From the NCBI RefSeq assembly GCF_030348505.1, contig NZ_JAUCFJ010000002.1:3910001-3974000 (forward strand): 64,000 nucleotides of DNA, given 5' to 3'. The stretch's first letter is position 1; each line of letters starts with the position of its first letter. A program made the position numbers and the translations under genes. This document shows positions 17,451-26,167 of this stretch, piece by piece. Under the pieces are notes generated by a model. The model was not told the DNA's origin, ran no database searches, and saw nothing but the letters and a program-made list of their open reading frames with translations. The DNA comes from Lysinibacillus sp. G4S2 (GTDB lineage: Bacteria > Bacillota > Bacilli > Bacillales_A > Planococcaceae).

Positions 17451-17551
17451 GCCACTGCTCTCTATTTGTATCAAAAGATAGGAAGACTTAACTTACAGTA
17501 CTCAAATACACACTATCCTTCACATTTAAGATCATCATGGACATGGAGTGG
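17451..17551. repeat. Family-3 repeat, fullest copy
   Basis: This segment joins the part seen near 12470 (CCACTGCTCTCTAT, ATCAAAAGATAGGAAGACT) to the part seen near 14623 (AACTTACAGTACTCAAATAC, TTCACATTTAAGATCATCAT). It ends against the NUDIX gene. No terminal inverted repeat or coding potential is evident. Confidence 0.6.
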
Positions 17552-18034
17552 TTATAAGATTAATTTAAAATATTTAAGAGTTGGTACTATATATTTTGAA
17601 TTATACATATTTTCAAGCTCAGACTTTGTTACCCATTTAATATCAGTCACTTCATCTTCTTGTAGTACTGTTTCTGTAATTTCAAAATTTTGGTCAAAAA
17701 GCCATACATCGTAAAAATCATTGTACGTATCCCTACGTTCACTCTTTATCATTTTACCGTTCAACCTAGATAAATTTATCCCGATTTCTTCTTTTACTTC
17801 TCTTATAACACCCTCGAGACTGCTTTCACCAGCTAAAATAGAACCTCCTGGACATTCCCATAAATTAGGGTGAGATTTATCCCGATGTCTTTTCGTTAAA
17901 AGAATTTCACCCTTATTATTCCTTATCCATACATGTACAACTATATGATAATCACCATCTGCTAACTTAGCTCCACGTACATGACTTTTACCTGTTTTAT
18001 TTCTATTCTTATCGTAAACATCCCAAACTTCCAT
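17552..18034 (-). CDS. NUDIX hydrolase
   Basis: A 160-residue NUDIX protein. The Nudix box GGSILAGESSLEGVIREVKE followed by EIGI fits GX5EX7REUXEEXGU, the Mg2+-binding pyrophosphatase motif. The N-terminus (VWDVYDKNRNKTGKSHVRG) resembles the isopentenyl-diphosphate isomerase/YfcD-like subgroup, so a nucleoside-diphosphate derivative or similar substrate is likely but not specified. I start it at the ATG at 18034 because TAGGAGG lies ideally before it; an upstream in-frame ATG at 18088 has no such site. Confidence 0.88.
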   Translation of the reverse strand: MEVWDVYDKNRNKTGKSHVRGAKLADGDYHIVVHVWIRNNKGEILLTKRHRDKSHPNLWECPGGSILAGESSLEGVIREVKEEIGINLSRLNGKMIKSERRDTYNDFYDVWLFDQNFEITETVLQEDEVTDIKWVTKSELENMYNSKYIVPTLKYFKLIL

Positions 18035-18110
18035 GAACGACCTCCTACACTCCATCTTAAAATCATGAAAACATATTCTCTTACACAAAGAGGATTAGTA
18101 TCATTCTTTA

Positions 18111-19034
18111 TTAAGGTGTTTCATATATGATTTGTCCCATTTGTGTGACGTCATAATCACCTAGTGCAGCTACTGCTGATTGGAAATCTGGTGAATTTAA
18201 AATCTCTTTTACTGATTCAATCAGTTGTTGATTTTCAAGTGTTTTTAAAAGGACGATATCGTAACGTTCTCTAATAAGTGGTATAAAATCAACCTCTATG
18301 AGTTTAGATATTTTTTCAATGCCTATTCCAATATCCGCATACCCATTTGCCACAGCAGAAGCCACATCGATATGGCTCATTTCTTCTTCGTTATACCCTT
18401 CAATCGAGGATGAAGATATATGGTGAATGCGTAATTGTTCATCTAATAAAGTACGAGCACCTGAGCCTTTCTCACGGTTCATCAATTTTAGTGATTTGGT
18501 CTTAAAATCTTCAAATGATTGAATTTGCAATGGATTTCCTTTTTGAACATAAAAGCCTGCTCGGCGTGAAATCAGATTGATGAGAATATAAGAATGGCTC
18601 ACAAAAATCTTTTTCAAATAAGGCGTATTATAGTTCCCCGTATCACCGTCGTACAAATGTAAACTAGCAATATCACATTCTCCGTTATACATCGCCATGA
18701 CACCATTAAAGCTACCTTCATGTGAGCGCAATACTTTATTTGATTGCTTTTTCTCAATATATTTCCCTAATAAGTCTAATACTAAATCTTGTCCACTAAT
18801 AATAATTTTTTTATTTTTTGTCGTAATAGTAGTAGATGTAGTAGACGGAGTAGGAGTTGCTCCAGTTTTGCTCTTTTGAATATACAATTGTAAATCTGTT
18901 CTATCTACTCGCATTTGTCGACCTACACGAAAAACAGGTAAATCTCCCTTTTTCACCAAGTCATAGATCGTTAATTTCGAAACTTTTAATAGTTGTGCAA
19001 CCTCTTCAATCGTATAGGAATGTTCATGTGACAT
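18111..19034 (-). CDS. Molybdate-type regulator: excisionase-like HTH plus PBP-like domain
   Basis: A 307-residue two-domain protein. Residues 5-55 (TIEEVAQLLKVSKLTIYDLV, then FRVGRQMRVDRTDL) are a MerR/excisionase-type helix-turn-helix. A Thr/Ser-rich linker follows, then a ~210-residue periplasmic-binding-protein-like domain (PF12727 type) with DIASLHLYDGDTGNYN and NREKGSGARTLLDEQLR. It resembles B. subtilis YvgK, which likewise sits next to modA- and modB-like genes. It is divergent from modA, and the palindromes between them are its probable binding sites. Confidence 0.85.
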   Translation of the reverse strand: MSHEHSYTIEEVAQLLKVSKLTIYDLVKKGDLPVFRVGRQMRVDRTDLQLYIQKSKTGATPTPSTTSTTITTKNKKIIISGQDLVLDLLGKYIEKKQSNKVLRSHEGSFNGVMAMYNGECDIASLHLYDGDTGNYNTPYLKKIFVSHSYILINLISRRAGFYVQKGNPLQIQSFEDFKTKSLKLMNREKGSGARTLLDEQLRIHHISSSSIEGYNEEEMSHIDVASAVANGYADIGIGIEKISKLIEVDFIPLIRERYDIVLLKTLENQQLIESVKEILNSPDFQSAVAALGDYDVTQMGQIIYETP

Positions 19035-19134
19035 GTAAAAAATCTCCTCCTATGCTTCTATTGATTACTATACTAACGTAATTATGTTTTTTTAACATCT
19101 TGAAAGTTTTAAACGACTTGGTATTTCTTTTTTA

Positions 19135-19181
19135 GACATAACTCATTATAATTAGTTATGTCTTGTTATAACGAGTTATAA
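19135..19181 (+). promoter_or_regulatory. modAB promoter with nested palindromic operators
   Basis: A -10 TATAAT (19147-19152) is enclosed by the inverted repeat GACATAACT (19135-19143) and AGTTATGTC (19154-19162). A second palindrome TTATAACGAGTTATAA (19166-19181) overlaps the modA ribosome-binding region. Arms of both share the TAAC/GTTA core. Such placement predicts repression of modAB, presumably by the divergently encoded HTH-PBP regulator when molybdate is sufficient. Confidence 0.7.
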
Positions 19182-19197
19182 AAGGAGTAAAATTAAA

Positions 19198-19983
19198 GTG
19201 AAAAAGTTTTACAGTTTATTAGCCTCATTATTACTACTTGTTGGCATTTTAGCAGGTTGTGGTAGCCAAGGAAGCAACACGAAAACAAACGAACAAGTTG
19301 AATTAACGATTTCCGCAGCAGCTAGTTTACAAGATTCACTAGAAGAACTTCAAAAAAACTATGAAAAAGAACATGCTAATATCAAAATCACCTATAACTT
19401 TGGTGGCTCTGGAGCATTACAACAACAAATTTTACAAGGTGCTCCTGTAGATCTTTTCTTTTCAGCAGCAGAAGATAAGTTTGATGGACTAGTAGAAAAA
19501 GGGTTAATTGACAATAAACAAGGAACTGACCTTTTAGCTAATGAATTAGTTTTAATCGTTCCTAAGAAAAATGAAAAACAGATTCAATCTTTTGAGGACT
19601 TAACGAAGGCTGATAAGATTGCCGTTGGTACACCCGAAACGGTGCCCGCTGGCAAGTATGGTGTAGAAACATTGAAAAACATGAAACTTTGGGAAGATCT
19701 AGAATCAAAAGTTGTGTATACAAAAGACGTACGACAAGTACTTACTTATTCAGAAACTGAAAATGTTGATGCAGGTATCGTTTATAAAACAGATGCCCTT
19801 GTTTCAGACAAAGTCGATGTCGTTGCAACAGCTAAAGGAGATACACATACACCTATTATTTATCCTGTAGGTGTTATCAAAGATAGTAAGCATGTAAAAG
19901 AAGCGGAAGATTTTTATAACTATTTACAAAGTGATGAAGCGATGAAGGTATTTAAAAAATACGGCTTTCAAGGAGCTCATTAA
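19198..19983 (+). CDS. modA: Molybdate ABC transporter substrate-binding lipoprotein
   Basis: A 261-residue ModA. The N-terminal signal peptide ends in the lipobox LAGC (Cys near residue 21), so the mature protein is a membrane-anchored lipoprotein. Family motifs include SAAASLQDSLEEL, NFGGSGALQQQI, GAPVDLFFSAAE and VDAGIVYKTDA. It captures molybdate (or tungstate) outside the cell. The start is GTG after AAAGGAG. It is followed after 3 bases by modB. Confidence 0.95.
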   Translation: MKKFYSLLASLLLLVGILAGCGSQGSNTKTNEQVELTISAAASLQDSLEELQKNYEKEHANIKITYNFGGSGALQQQILQGAPVDLFFSAAEDKFDGLVEKGLIDNKQGTDLLANELVLIVPKKNEKQIQSFEDLTKADKIAVGTPETVPAGKYGVETLKNMKLWEDLESKVVYTKDVRQVLTYSETENVDAGIVYKTDALVSDKVDVVATAKGDTHTPIIYPVGVIKDSKHVKEAEDFYNYLQSDEAMKVFKKYGFQGAH

Positions 19984-19986
19984 TCA

Positions 19987-20643
19987 ATGAGTACTGATTT
20001 CTGGTCACCTCTTAAACTTTCTATTGAGATTGCATTTGTGTCTGGAATCATTGTTATAGTAGCAGGTATTCTACTTGGTAAATGGATGGCGAAACGCAAT
20101 TTCAAAGGAAAATTATTTCTTGAAACGGTACTACTTTTACCATTGGTATTACCTCCTACTGTAGTAGGTTTCCTTCTAATTATTATTTTTGGCAAAAACA
20201 GCGTGTTTGGTAGCTTGATTACATGGCTTTTTAACCAACCCGTTATGTTCACATGGTGGGCGGCAGTTATCGCCTCTACTGTTGTGGCATTTCCTTTAAT
20301 GTATCAATCAGCAAAAACTGGCTTTGAAGCAGTTGATGCGGACATCGAAAATGCTGCACGTGTTGATGGTGCTAACGAATGGCAAGTATTTTTCTTCGTT
20401 TCAATCCCTCTTACATTAAAAGCAATTGTGTCAGGTGGGATTTTAAGTTTCACACGTGCTTTAGGTGAATTCGGTGCAACTTTAATGTTTGCAGGAAACC
20501 TTCCAGGCAAAACGCAAACTACGCCACTAGCTATTTATATGGCGATTGAATCGGGGAACATGTCACTCGCTTGGTCTTGGGTGATCTGTATGATAGTTAT
20601 TTCATTCCTTATGCTTCTGAGCGTTCATCTATTGAAAGCATAA
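19987..20643 (+). CDS. modB: Molybdate ABC transporter permease
   Basis: A 218-residue permease with five or six hydrophobic helices and the ABC permease EAA loop (ENAARVDGANEWQVFFFVSI), followed by LGEFGATLMFAGNLPG, typical of ModB/CysT proteins. It forms the membrane channel for molybdate delivered by ModA. No modC ATPase gene follows; a perfect terminator does. The same two-gene arrangement occurs in B. subtilis yvgL-yvgM, so an ATPase encoded elsewhere must energise it. Confidence 0.94.
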   Translation: MSTDFWSPLKLSIEIAFVSGIIVIVAGILLGKWMAKRNFKGKLFLETVLLLPLVLPPTVVGFLLIIIFGKNSVFGSLITWLFNQPVMFTWWAAVIASTVVAFPLMYQSAKTGFEAVDADIENAARVDGANEWQVFFFVSIPLTLKAIVSGGILSFTRALGEFGATLMFAGNLPGKTQTTPLAIYMAIESGNMSLAWSWVICMIVISFLMLLSVHLLKA

Positions 20644-20700
20644 AATATATACGAACTAAACTCTACCAACTGTATATTACCCTTAATATGGGAACAAATC

Positions 20701-20742
20701 TAAGAGCATGTTTTGAAAAAAGATTGATCAAAACATGCTCTT
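20701..20742. terminator. Terminator hairpin after modB, repeated at 40215
   Basis: TAAGAGCATGTTTTG and CAAAACATGCTCTTA form a perfect 15-bp stem followed by TTTAATG. Nearly the same sequence, including the downstream TTATTTAATGTG, recurs at 40215-40262, so this is a dispersed hairpin and not a unique terminator. Confidence 0.8.
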
Positions 20743-20755
20743 ATTTAATGTGAGT

Positions 20756-21061
20756 TTAGGAATTATATTTATCTGTGAATATTTTTAGCGCCCCTAATAT
20801 CACTACTAAAGGGATTAGCACTAGCGCAAATCTAAGAAAGTAAATATCAAAGAGGAAACTAATGACAATGATGGGTAATCCAATCATAAGTACCATTGAT
20901 GCGAATTTAGTATAACGGATTACTTCATTCGATAACTCTGGTTCCTCTTTATACATCCATCTTTTCCCAAACAATAAGCTTTCTTCAGGATCATAATAAG
21001 ACCAAATTACCAAACCATATATGGGAATCATTAAAATAAAAAATAAAATCTTTTCAGCCAT
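20756..21061 (-). CDS. Small membrane protein of unknown function
   Basis: A 101-residue protein with three predicted membrane segments (about residues 4-22, 50-68 and 72-92) and a charged loop containing LLFGKRWMYKEEPELSNEVI between the first two. I do not recognise the family with certainty. It starts with ATG but the upstream ribosome site (GGTGGGATTTT) is only moderate. It is alone between modB and the moaD end and shows no tie to molybdenum. Confidence 0.65.
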   Translation of the reverse strand: MAEKILFFILMIPIYGLVIWSYYDPEESLLFGKRWMYKEEPELSNEVIRYTKFASMVLMIGLPIIVISFLFDIYFLRFALVLIPLVVILGALKIFTDKYNS

Positions 21062-21266
21062 AAAATCCCACCTTGATCATTTATCACTATTTTACTATCC
21101 TTTCATCATATTCTGCTTCGTTACAAAAATTCACAATCTCCATCGTCAGATAAACATGAATATCCGACAAAAAAATTATTTTACCCCTAAGAAATAGAAG
21201 AAAGATAATTTTCATTAAGCTTTATTTAATCTTTTTTACAAAACTATACCAACGACACTTTTCTTT

Positions 21267-21500
21267 TTACCCTCCACTAATTGGTGGAATAAAGGCGATT
21301 GTGTCCCCTTTTTTTATAATCGTTGAATCTGTTGCAAATTCCTCATTGACCGCTGTCATAACATGTTGTAAAGAAACTTGTGGATATTGAGTTTCCATCC
21401 ATTCTTTAATTTGTCCAACTGTACAGTCTTCCAGCTCTACACATAATTTTGACTCACCGATGATTTCTTGTAAGTGAGCAAACAATAAAATGTTAATCAC
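21267..21500 (-). CDS. moaD: Molybdopterin synthase small subunit
   Basis: A 77-residue ubiquitin-like sulfur carrier ending in the required GG (IAFIPPISGG). Its C-terminal glycine is adenylated by MoeB and then thiocarboxylated to supply the dithiolene sulfur of molybdopterin. I start it at GTG 21500 (GTG ATT AAC) because GAGGAGG is just upstream and the resulting length is normal; a longer frame to 21548 lies inside moaE. It overlaps the moaE stop by 8 bases, so the two subunits are translationally coupled. Confidence 0.92.
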   Translation of the reverse strand: MINILLFAHLQEIIGESKLCVELEDCTVGQIKEWMETQYPQVSLQHVMTAVNEEFATDSTIIKKGDTIAFIPPISGG

Positions 21501-21972
21501 ACAATTCCTCCTCATTGATTGATGGATTTCCTTTTGGATAAGGGACATTTTCTAATTGATCACCAATCCATTCGGTGCCATCTTCCCAATGCTCTTTTTT
21601 CCAAATAGGCACAATTTGTTTAATACGGTCAATAGCAAATTCATTTGCTGCATAGGCCATTTTACGATGTGGTGATGAAACCGCAATGACTACGGCAATA
21701 TCCGAAATTTCTAAATGACCCACACGATGTGTAATGGCTACTTGCGCTTCTGGCCATTGCTCTTGTATTTCTTTGGAAATTTGTTCAAACATTTTAATGG
21801 CCATAGGTGGATAGGCTTGATATTCCAAATGTAATGTTTTCTTTCCTTTCGTCATTTCACGTACTGTTCCGATGAAAACAGTGATCGCTCCAGCGTTTCG
21901 ATCTGTTACTTTTTGTCTAACTTCCTCAACATCAATTGGTTTATCGATGATTTCAAACAACGACGTAGTCAT
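21493..21972 (-). CDS. moaE: Molybdopterin synthase catalytic subunit
   Basis: A 159-residue MoaE. Conserved features are DRNAGAITVFIGTVREMTKG, the HRVGHLEISDIAVVIAVSSPHR stretch (in two parts) and the catalytic lysine region IVPIWKKEHWEDGTEW. With MoaD it converts cyclic pyranopterin monophosphate to molybdopterin. It has a clear GAGGAG site. The 180 bases between it and the upstream mobB are almost entirely a family-2 structured element, whose last hairpin lies 24 bases before the moaE start. Confidence 0.95.
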   Translation of the reverse strand: MTTSLFEIIDKPIDVEEVRQKVTDRNAGAITVFIGTVREMTKGKKTLHLEYQAYPPMAIKMFEQISKEIQEQWPEAQVAITHRVGHLEISDIAVVIAVSSPHRKMAYAANEFAIDRIKQIVPIWKKEHWEDGTEWIGDQLENVPYPKGNPSINEEELCD

Positions 21973-21996
21973 GATTTTCTCCTCATTTCATGTATT

Positions 21997-22189
21997 CAAT
22001 TATGCCTCGGCATAATTGCGTCCGGAATCGGCTTTGTGCTTGAACAAAGAACTCCTTTCCGATTCTGTGACATCCGCCGGAGGCTTTAACTTCTTTCAGC
22101 AGGTGTATGGATCCCCGTTGAAAAATAACTTAAATCCACATTTATCTCATCACTATAAAGGTGGGAGACTTCTGATGAAAGAAGTTAAA
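21997..22189. repeat. Family-2 structured element, copy A (moaE leader)
   Basis: The helices are CAATTATGCC with GGCATAATTG (21997-22018), GAATCGG with CCGATTC (22025-22031, 22059-22065) enclosing CTTTGT with ACAAAG, and a long closing helix TTTAACTTCTTTCA (22085-22098) with TGAAAGAAGTTAAA (22176-22189). The conserved core TGACATCCGCCGGAGGCTTT lies between. Compared with the other copies, the paired arms differ in sequence but remain complementary. The distal arm is also the last coding stretch of mobB. Confidence 0.85.
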
Positions 22190-22683
22190 AATTTCATGTA
22201 TTGTGCTTTTTCATGAATTGAAAAAGTTGGATAGTCTAATGGTTTATCTAGTGGGTAGGTTGGCCAATAAAGAACACAGACGATATTGGTTACTTTTTGT
22301 AGCAAAGATTGATCTTCTGCTTGTCGTAAAAGAACAACCTTCGAATAGTGTTCGTTTTTATATCCCTCGATTAAAATGATATCCATTTTAATTGATTCAT
22401 AAATAGCTAGTATATCAGCAAGTTGCCAGTTACTTTGGTGAATACTCATGCGCAAAGTACCTTCTCCTTCAACTGCTGTCACACTTGCGCCAGCCTTCTC
22501 ATGACGAACACTGTCTTTCGAACTTTCTATCATAGGAATACCACCATGTCCATGGTGCTTGATCGTCCCTACACGAAAACCTTCAGTGGTGGCTTGTGTA
22601 ATGAGTTGTTCCATTAATGTCGTCTTCCCACTATTTTGATAGCCTACGATTTGTAAGATTTTTCGATGTTGCCCCATGGCCAC
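22153..22683 (-). CDS. mobB: Molybdopterin-guanine dinucleotide biosynthesis adaptor protein
   Basis: A 176-residue MobB with a P-loop (VGYQNSGKTTLMEQLI), the TIKHHGHGG motif and the LIEGYKNEHYSKVVLL segment of the family. It is a GTP-binding helper for attaching GMP to molybdopterin. The frame opens with GTG at 22683; an ATG two codons on (22677) is equally possible. Its start overlaps the moeA end by 34-40 bases. The last ~10 residues (TSFIRSLPPL) and the stop are encoded by one arm of the family-2 element, so the natural C-terminus seems to have been replaced by repeat sequence. Confidence 0.92.
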   Translation of the reverse strand: MAMGQHRKILQIVGYQNSGKTTLMEQLITQATTEGFRVGTIKHHGHGGIPMIESSKDSVRHEKAGASVTAVEGEGTLRMSIHQSNWQLADILAIYESIKMDIILIEGYKNEHYSKVVLLRQAEDQSLLQKVTNIVCVLYWPTYPLDKPLDYPTFSIHEKAQYMKFLTSFIRSLPPL

Positions 22684-23936
22684 TCACTTCCCTGCAAATC
22701 TTCTAACAATAAGACAGCTACTTGCATGCCTTTTTCGTAGCCGCGTGACCCGCCCGGTAATACAATAAAGGCATTGGCTTCTGCTAAAGAAGAAACTGCA
22801 CTAGATTTATCAAAACCAGAAGGAACAGCAACTAATTGACCGTTTTCGTAAGAAGCACTAGCACGTACAAAACGGGTAAACGGATTCGGTTTTTTAAAGT
22901 CTGCACCTAAAACAGCCTGCTCTCTGCGTATATGTGGTTGTTTATTACCAAATGCTGTTCGAATAATAGGTCGTGTAAATAGTTCAAAGCCAACATAGCA
23001 AGCTGATGGATTACCTGAAAGGCCAAATAATAACTGACCGTTTCGAGCAGCAACAGTTGTTACACTACCTGGTCGCATCGCTACTTTATTAAAAAGTACT
23101 TTGGCATCAATGGCTTCATAAATGGCAGGTAAGTAATCATAATCACCTACTGAAACCCCTCCTGTTGTAATCAATATGTCTACTTCCTGTAGAGCTTTCT
23201 CAACTACATCAATACACAAATTTAGATCATCGGTAAGTTTACCAAAATATTTGAAGGTTGCCCCAGCACGTTCAATTTGTGCCATGATCATGTATGCATT
23301 ACTATTACGAATTTTCCCTGGCTGTAAAGATTCACTTGGTTCTAATAATTCACTTCCTGTTGCAATAACGCCTACGATTGGTTTTCGAAAAACAGGTACT
23401 TGATCATAACCAAAAGTAGCAAGTAATGCGACAACACCCGGATTGATAGCTTGTCCTTTTTCAATAAGGATGGCACCTTTTTGAACGTCCTCTCCTTGGT
23501 ATGAAATATTTGTTCCTGTTGCATAAGAGCGTTTAATCGACATATACATTTGATTATCTTCTTCAAATGTATGCGCTAATTCTAGCATAACGACTGCATC
23601 GCATCCTTTTGGGATAGGAGCTCCTGTCATAATGCGCACCGCTTCTTGATGACCTACTATGTCCTCAAATACATAGCCCGCGCCAATCTCTCCGACTACT
23701 TTAAAGGTTACTGGATTTTCAGAATTTGCTTCTTGACTATCAACCGAGCGAATAGCATAACCATCATAAGGTGAACGATCAAATGCTGGTACATCTTGGT
23801 CAGCAGCAATATCTTCTGCTAAAAATCGTCCATGTGCTTGCAATAGTGAAACAATCTCTATTTTTTCTTGGAATGCAAACTCCATTACACGTTGAACAGC
23901 TTCACCCACAGCAATTGGTTTTCTTTTCTCTAACAT
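22644..23936 (-). CDS. moeA: Molybdopterin molybdenumtransferase
   Basis: A 430-residue MoeA. Motifs include DVPAFDRSPYDGYA, the GEIGAG stretch, ATGSELLEPSESLQPGKIRN, TTGGVSVGDYDYLP and LFGLSGNPSACYVGFELF, which span the family's four-domain layout. It inserts molybdate into adenylated molybdopterin. I begin it at ATG 23936 because AAAGGAG precedes it; the longer in-frame opening to 24023 runs through the end of moeB. Gap to moeB is 13 bases. The enzyme acts after MoaB/MogA, which is encoded divergently. Confidence 0.95.
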   Translation of the reverse strand: MLEKRKPIAVGEAVQRVMEFAFQEKIEIVSLLQAHGRFLAEDIAADQDVPAFDRSPYDGYAIRSVDSQEANSENPVTFKVVGEIGAGYVFEDIVGHQEAVRIMTGAPIPKGCDAVVMLELAHTFEEDNQMYMSIKRSYATGTNISYQGEDVQKGAILIEKGQAINPGVVALLATFGYDQVPVFRKPIVGVIATGSELLEPSESLQPGKIRNSNAYMIMAQIERAGATFKYFGKLTDDLNLCIDVVEKALQEVDILITTGGVSVGDYDYLPAIYEAIDAKVLFNKVAMRPGSVTTVAARNGQLLFGLSGNPSACYVGFELFTRPIIRTAFGNKQPHIRREQAVLGADFKKPNPFTRFVRASASYENGQLVAVPSGFDKSSAVSSLAEANAFIVLPGGSRGYEKGMQVAVLLLEDLQGSEWPWGNIEKSYKS

Positions 23937-23949
23937 TTGGAACACTCCT

Positions 23950-24966
23950 TTATCCGAGTAAACGATAATAAATGGTTTTAGCTTTTTGTAAATCTTGTAT
24001 ACCATGAATAACAACACGACCATCCTGGAAAATCACCAGTCGATAATCTTCCGCTTGGCAAGATAGTAAGTAGTGATTTTTTTGAATATCTCCATAAGGA
24101 CGAAGTTGGACAGCAAGCTGCTCAAAATTATAGTGAATCGGTTTTGGTGGACGGATTTGAATGGCATCACGACCACATAAAATATCTAATTTTGTTTGAT
24201 TTTCATAGGACAAATACGGATATGTCGGGTTTTTTCCACAAGATGGACAATCACTTTTACGTATTTTGTCCACGTTTATTTCATAGTGTTGATTTTGCCA
24301 AACATCAAAAGTTAAATAACTTTTTCGTAAGGATTCTTCATCGCCTACTAAAAGTTTGAAAACCTCCGCTACTTGATACGCCGCTACGATTTGAACTGTT
24401 GGACTGATAATACCAACTGTATCGCATGTCATCCCTGTGTTGGGCATTGCAGCTAGCAAACAATGTAAACAAGGTGTTTTACCTGGCACAATCGTATAAG
24501 TAGCACCGTAACTACCAACACAAGAACCATAAACCCATGGAATTTGATATTTTTGTGCAAGGTCGTTCATCATAAAGCGAATATCAAAGTTATCCGTTGC
24601 ATCCACCATAACATCTACATCTACAAGCAGTGATATTATTTGCTCTGTACTTGCATCGAGTATATATTCGTTGATTTCCACCTCTGAGTTAATACTTTTT
24701 AGTCGTTTTTTGGCAGCGATTACTTTAGGGACTTTTTCCTGTGCATCTTGCTCGGTATATAGTTGCTGTCTTTGTAAATTACTCCACTCCACATAATCAC
24801 GATCAATAATCGTCAACTTCCCGACGCCTGCCCTCACAAGAGCCTCTGCGCTAGCACTACCTAAAGCACCAACCCCTATCATCAGGACATGTTTTTGTTT
24901 AAGTAGTTGCTGCCCTTTTTCTCCGATTGGGCTAAATAATTGTTGTCTAGAATATCTATTATGCAT
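23950..24966 (-). CDS. moeB: MoeB/ThiF-type adenylyltransferase
   Basis: A 338-residue E1-like enzyme. The nucleotide-binding motif GVGALGSASAEALVRAG is near residue 32, the RQQLYTEQDAQ and DATDNFDIRFMMND segments follow, and the catalytic-cysteine region is MTCDTVGIISPTVQI. One CxxC (CPSCGK) is seen near residue 242, and a ~75-residue C-terminal extension follows that could be a reduced rhodanese-like domain. It activates the MoaD C-terminus. In this operon a molybdopterin role is more likely than thiamine. It is the first gene of moeB-moeA-mobB-moaE-moaD. Confidence 0.9.
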   Translation of the reverse strand: MHNRYSRQQLFSPIGEKGQQLLKQKHVLMIGVGALGSASAEALVRAGVGKLTIIDRDYVEWSNLQRQQLYTEQDAQEKVPKVIAAKKRLKSINSEVEINEYILDASTEQIISLLVDVDVMVDATDNFDIRFMMNDLAQKYQIPWVYGSCVGSYGATYTIVPGKTPCLHCLLAAMPNTGMTCDTVGIISPTVQIVAAYQVAEVFKLLVGDEESLRKSYLTFDVWQNQHYEINVDKIRKSDCPSCGKNPTYPYLSYENQTKLDILCGRDAIQIRPPKPIHYNFEQLAVQLRPYGDIQKNHYLLSCQAEDYRLVIFQDGRVVIHGIQDLQKAKTIYYRLLG

Positions 24967-25085
24967 AAACGTTTTTGCCTTTCTTTCTAAGAATTTTAGT
25001 TTGACCTTTTCATTTATAGCTTTATAATAAAAGCAATGTTTTTCAGCAAAAACAAAATCAACTCTATAAAAGGAGGTCCTTTATC

Positions 25086-25580
25086 TTGCACCCCACACAT
25101 AGTCAACTTCCAATACGAGCTGCCATTTTAACTGTGAGTGATACACGCACAAAGGCGGATGATCACGGTGGTCAGCGTATTCAATCGTTACTTCAAGAGG
25201 CTTCATTCGATTTAGCAGACTACCAAATGACAAAGGATGAACCACTCGAAATCTCAAAACATGTGGAAAAATGGTGCGTTGATCACACTATCAATACAAT
25301 TATCGTAACAGGTGGAACAGGATTTACACCAAGAGACCAAACTTATGACACGATTCTTCCTCTTTTTGAAAAAGAAATGATGGGATTTGGTGAATTGTTT
25401 CGAACACTAAGCTATGAAGAAATCGGACCAAAAGCCATGTTTAGTCGTGCTACTGCAGGTAGTCGCAATAAAACGGCTATCTATGTGTTGCCAGGCTCCA
25501 CAAATGCCGTGACACTTGCCATGACAAAACTGATTCTTCCTACTGTTCAACATTTCGTCGGCGAGTTGAATCGCGTATGA
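25086..25580 (+). CDS. moaB: Molybdenum cofactor biosynthesis protein MoaB/MogA type
   Basis: A 164-residue MogA/MoaB-fold protein with AILTVSDTRTKADDHGGQ, the substrate-binding TGGTGFTPRDQTYD, and LPGSTNAVTLAMTKLILP. It adenylates molybdopterin before metal insertion by MoeA. The start is TTG at 25086, with AAAGGAGGT spaced correctly before it. Its stop overlaps the mobA start by 4 bases (ATGA). It is divergent from moeB across a 119-base spacer that must hold both promoters. Confidence 0.93.
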   Translation: MHPTHSQLPIRAAILTVSDTRTKADDHGGQRIQSLLQEASFDLADYQMTKDEPLEISKHVEKWCVDHTINTIIVTGGTGFTPRDQTYDTILPLFEKEMMGFGELFRTLSYEEIGPKAMFSRATAGSRNKTAIYVLPGSTNAVTLAMTKLILPTVQHFVGELNRV

Positions 25581-26167
25581 AAATGGCTGGTGTTGTCTTA
25601 GCAGGTGGTCAATCTTCCCGGTATGGTCAACCGAAAATGTTTGAATTGTTTGCTGGTCTACCTTTGTATAAGCACAGTCTCATAGCCTTACAAAAAAATC
25701 AACTACAGCCTTTGATTATTGCTACTAATGCTAGCTTGCAATCGAAGTTTGTAGAAGAAAATGTCCAATGGATCATCGAAAAACAGCCTCATCAAGGACC
25801 TCTGTTTGCCTTGCATAATATTATGACTAATTTCCCAGATGTTGAGTGGTTTTTTGTAATAGCTAGTGATATGCCTTTTATCAATGCAGAATTCGTCCAA
25901 ACGATGCTCACATTTATCGATGATCGTTATGATGCCATCGTTCCTAAACAAGGATCGAGATTACAACCTCTTGCTGCTTTATATCGACGTCGTGCTTTAC
26001 CAAAAGCAAATCAATTAGTCCAACAAAACAAGAGAAGTATGAAAGCCTTGTTAGAGCAGCTTCAAGTATGTTATGTTCCATTTGATGACGAAAGCTCAAC
26101 ATTTATCAATATCAACTCGCAACAAGATTGGCTACAAACATTTGAAAGGAAATCTAATAATGAGTAA
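25577..26167 (+). CDS. mobA: Molybdenum cofactor guanylyltransferase
   Basis: A 196-residue MobA with the nucleotide-binding opening [16 protein letters not shown], the metal-binding ASDMPFI, and [14 protein letters not shown]. It transfers GMP to molybdopterin, giving the bis-MGD-type cofactor used by formate dehydrogenase, encoded 4 kb away. It overlaps moaB by 4 bases and moaC by 8 bases, so moaB-mobA-moaC is a tightly coupled operon. Confidence 0.94.
   Translation: MKMAGVVLAGGQSSRYGQPKMFELFAGLPLYKHSLIALQKNQLQPLIIATNASLQSKFVEENVQWIIEKQPHQGPLFALHNIMTNFPDVEWFFVIASDMPFINAEFVQTMLTFIDDRYDAIVPKQGSRLQPLAALYRRRALPKANQLVQQNKRSMKALLEQLQVCYVPFDDESSTFININSQQDWLQTFERKSNNE

Noticed and set aside
26073-26159. 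Upstream extension of moaC
   Set aside because: It lies within mobA; the conserved MoaC N-terminus and the ribosome site support the ATG at 26160.
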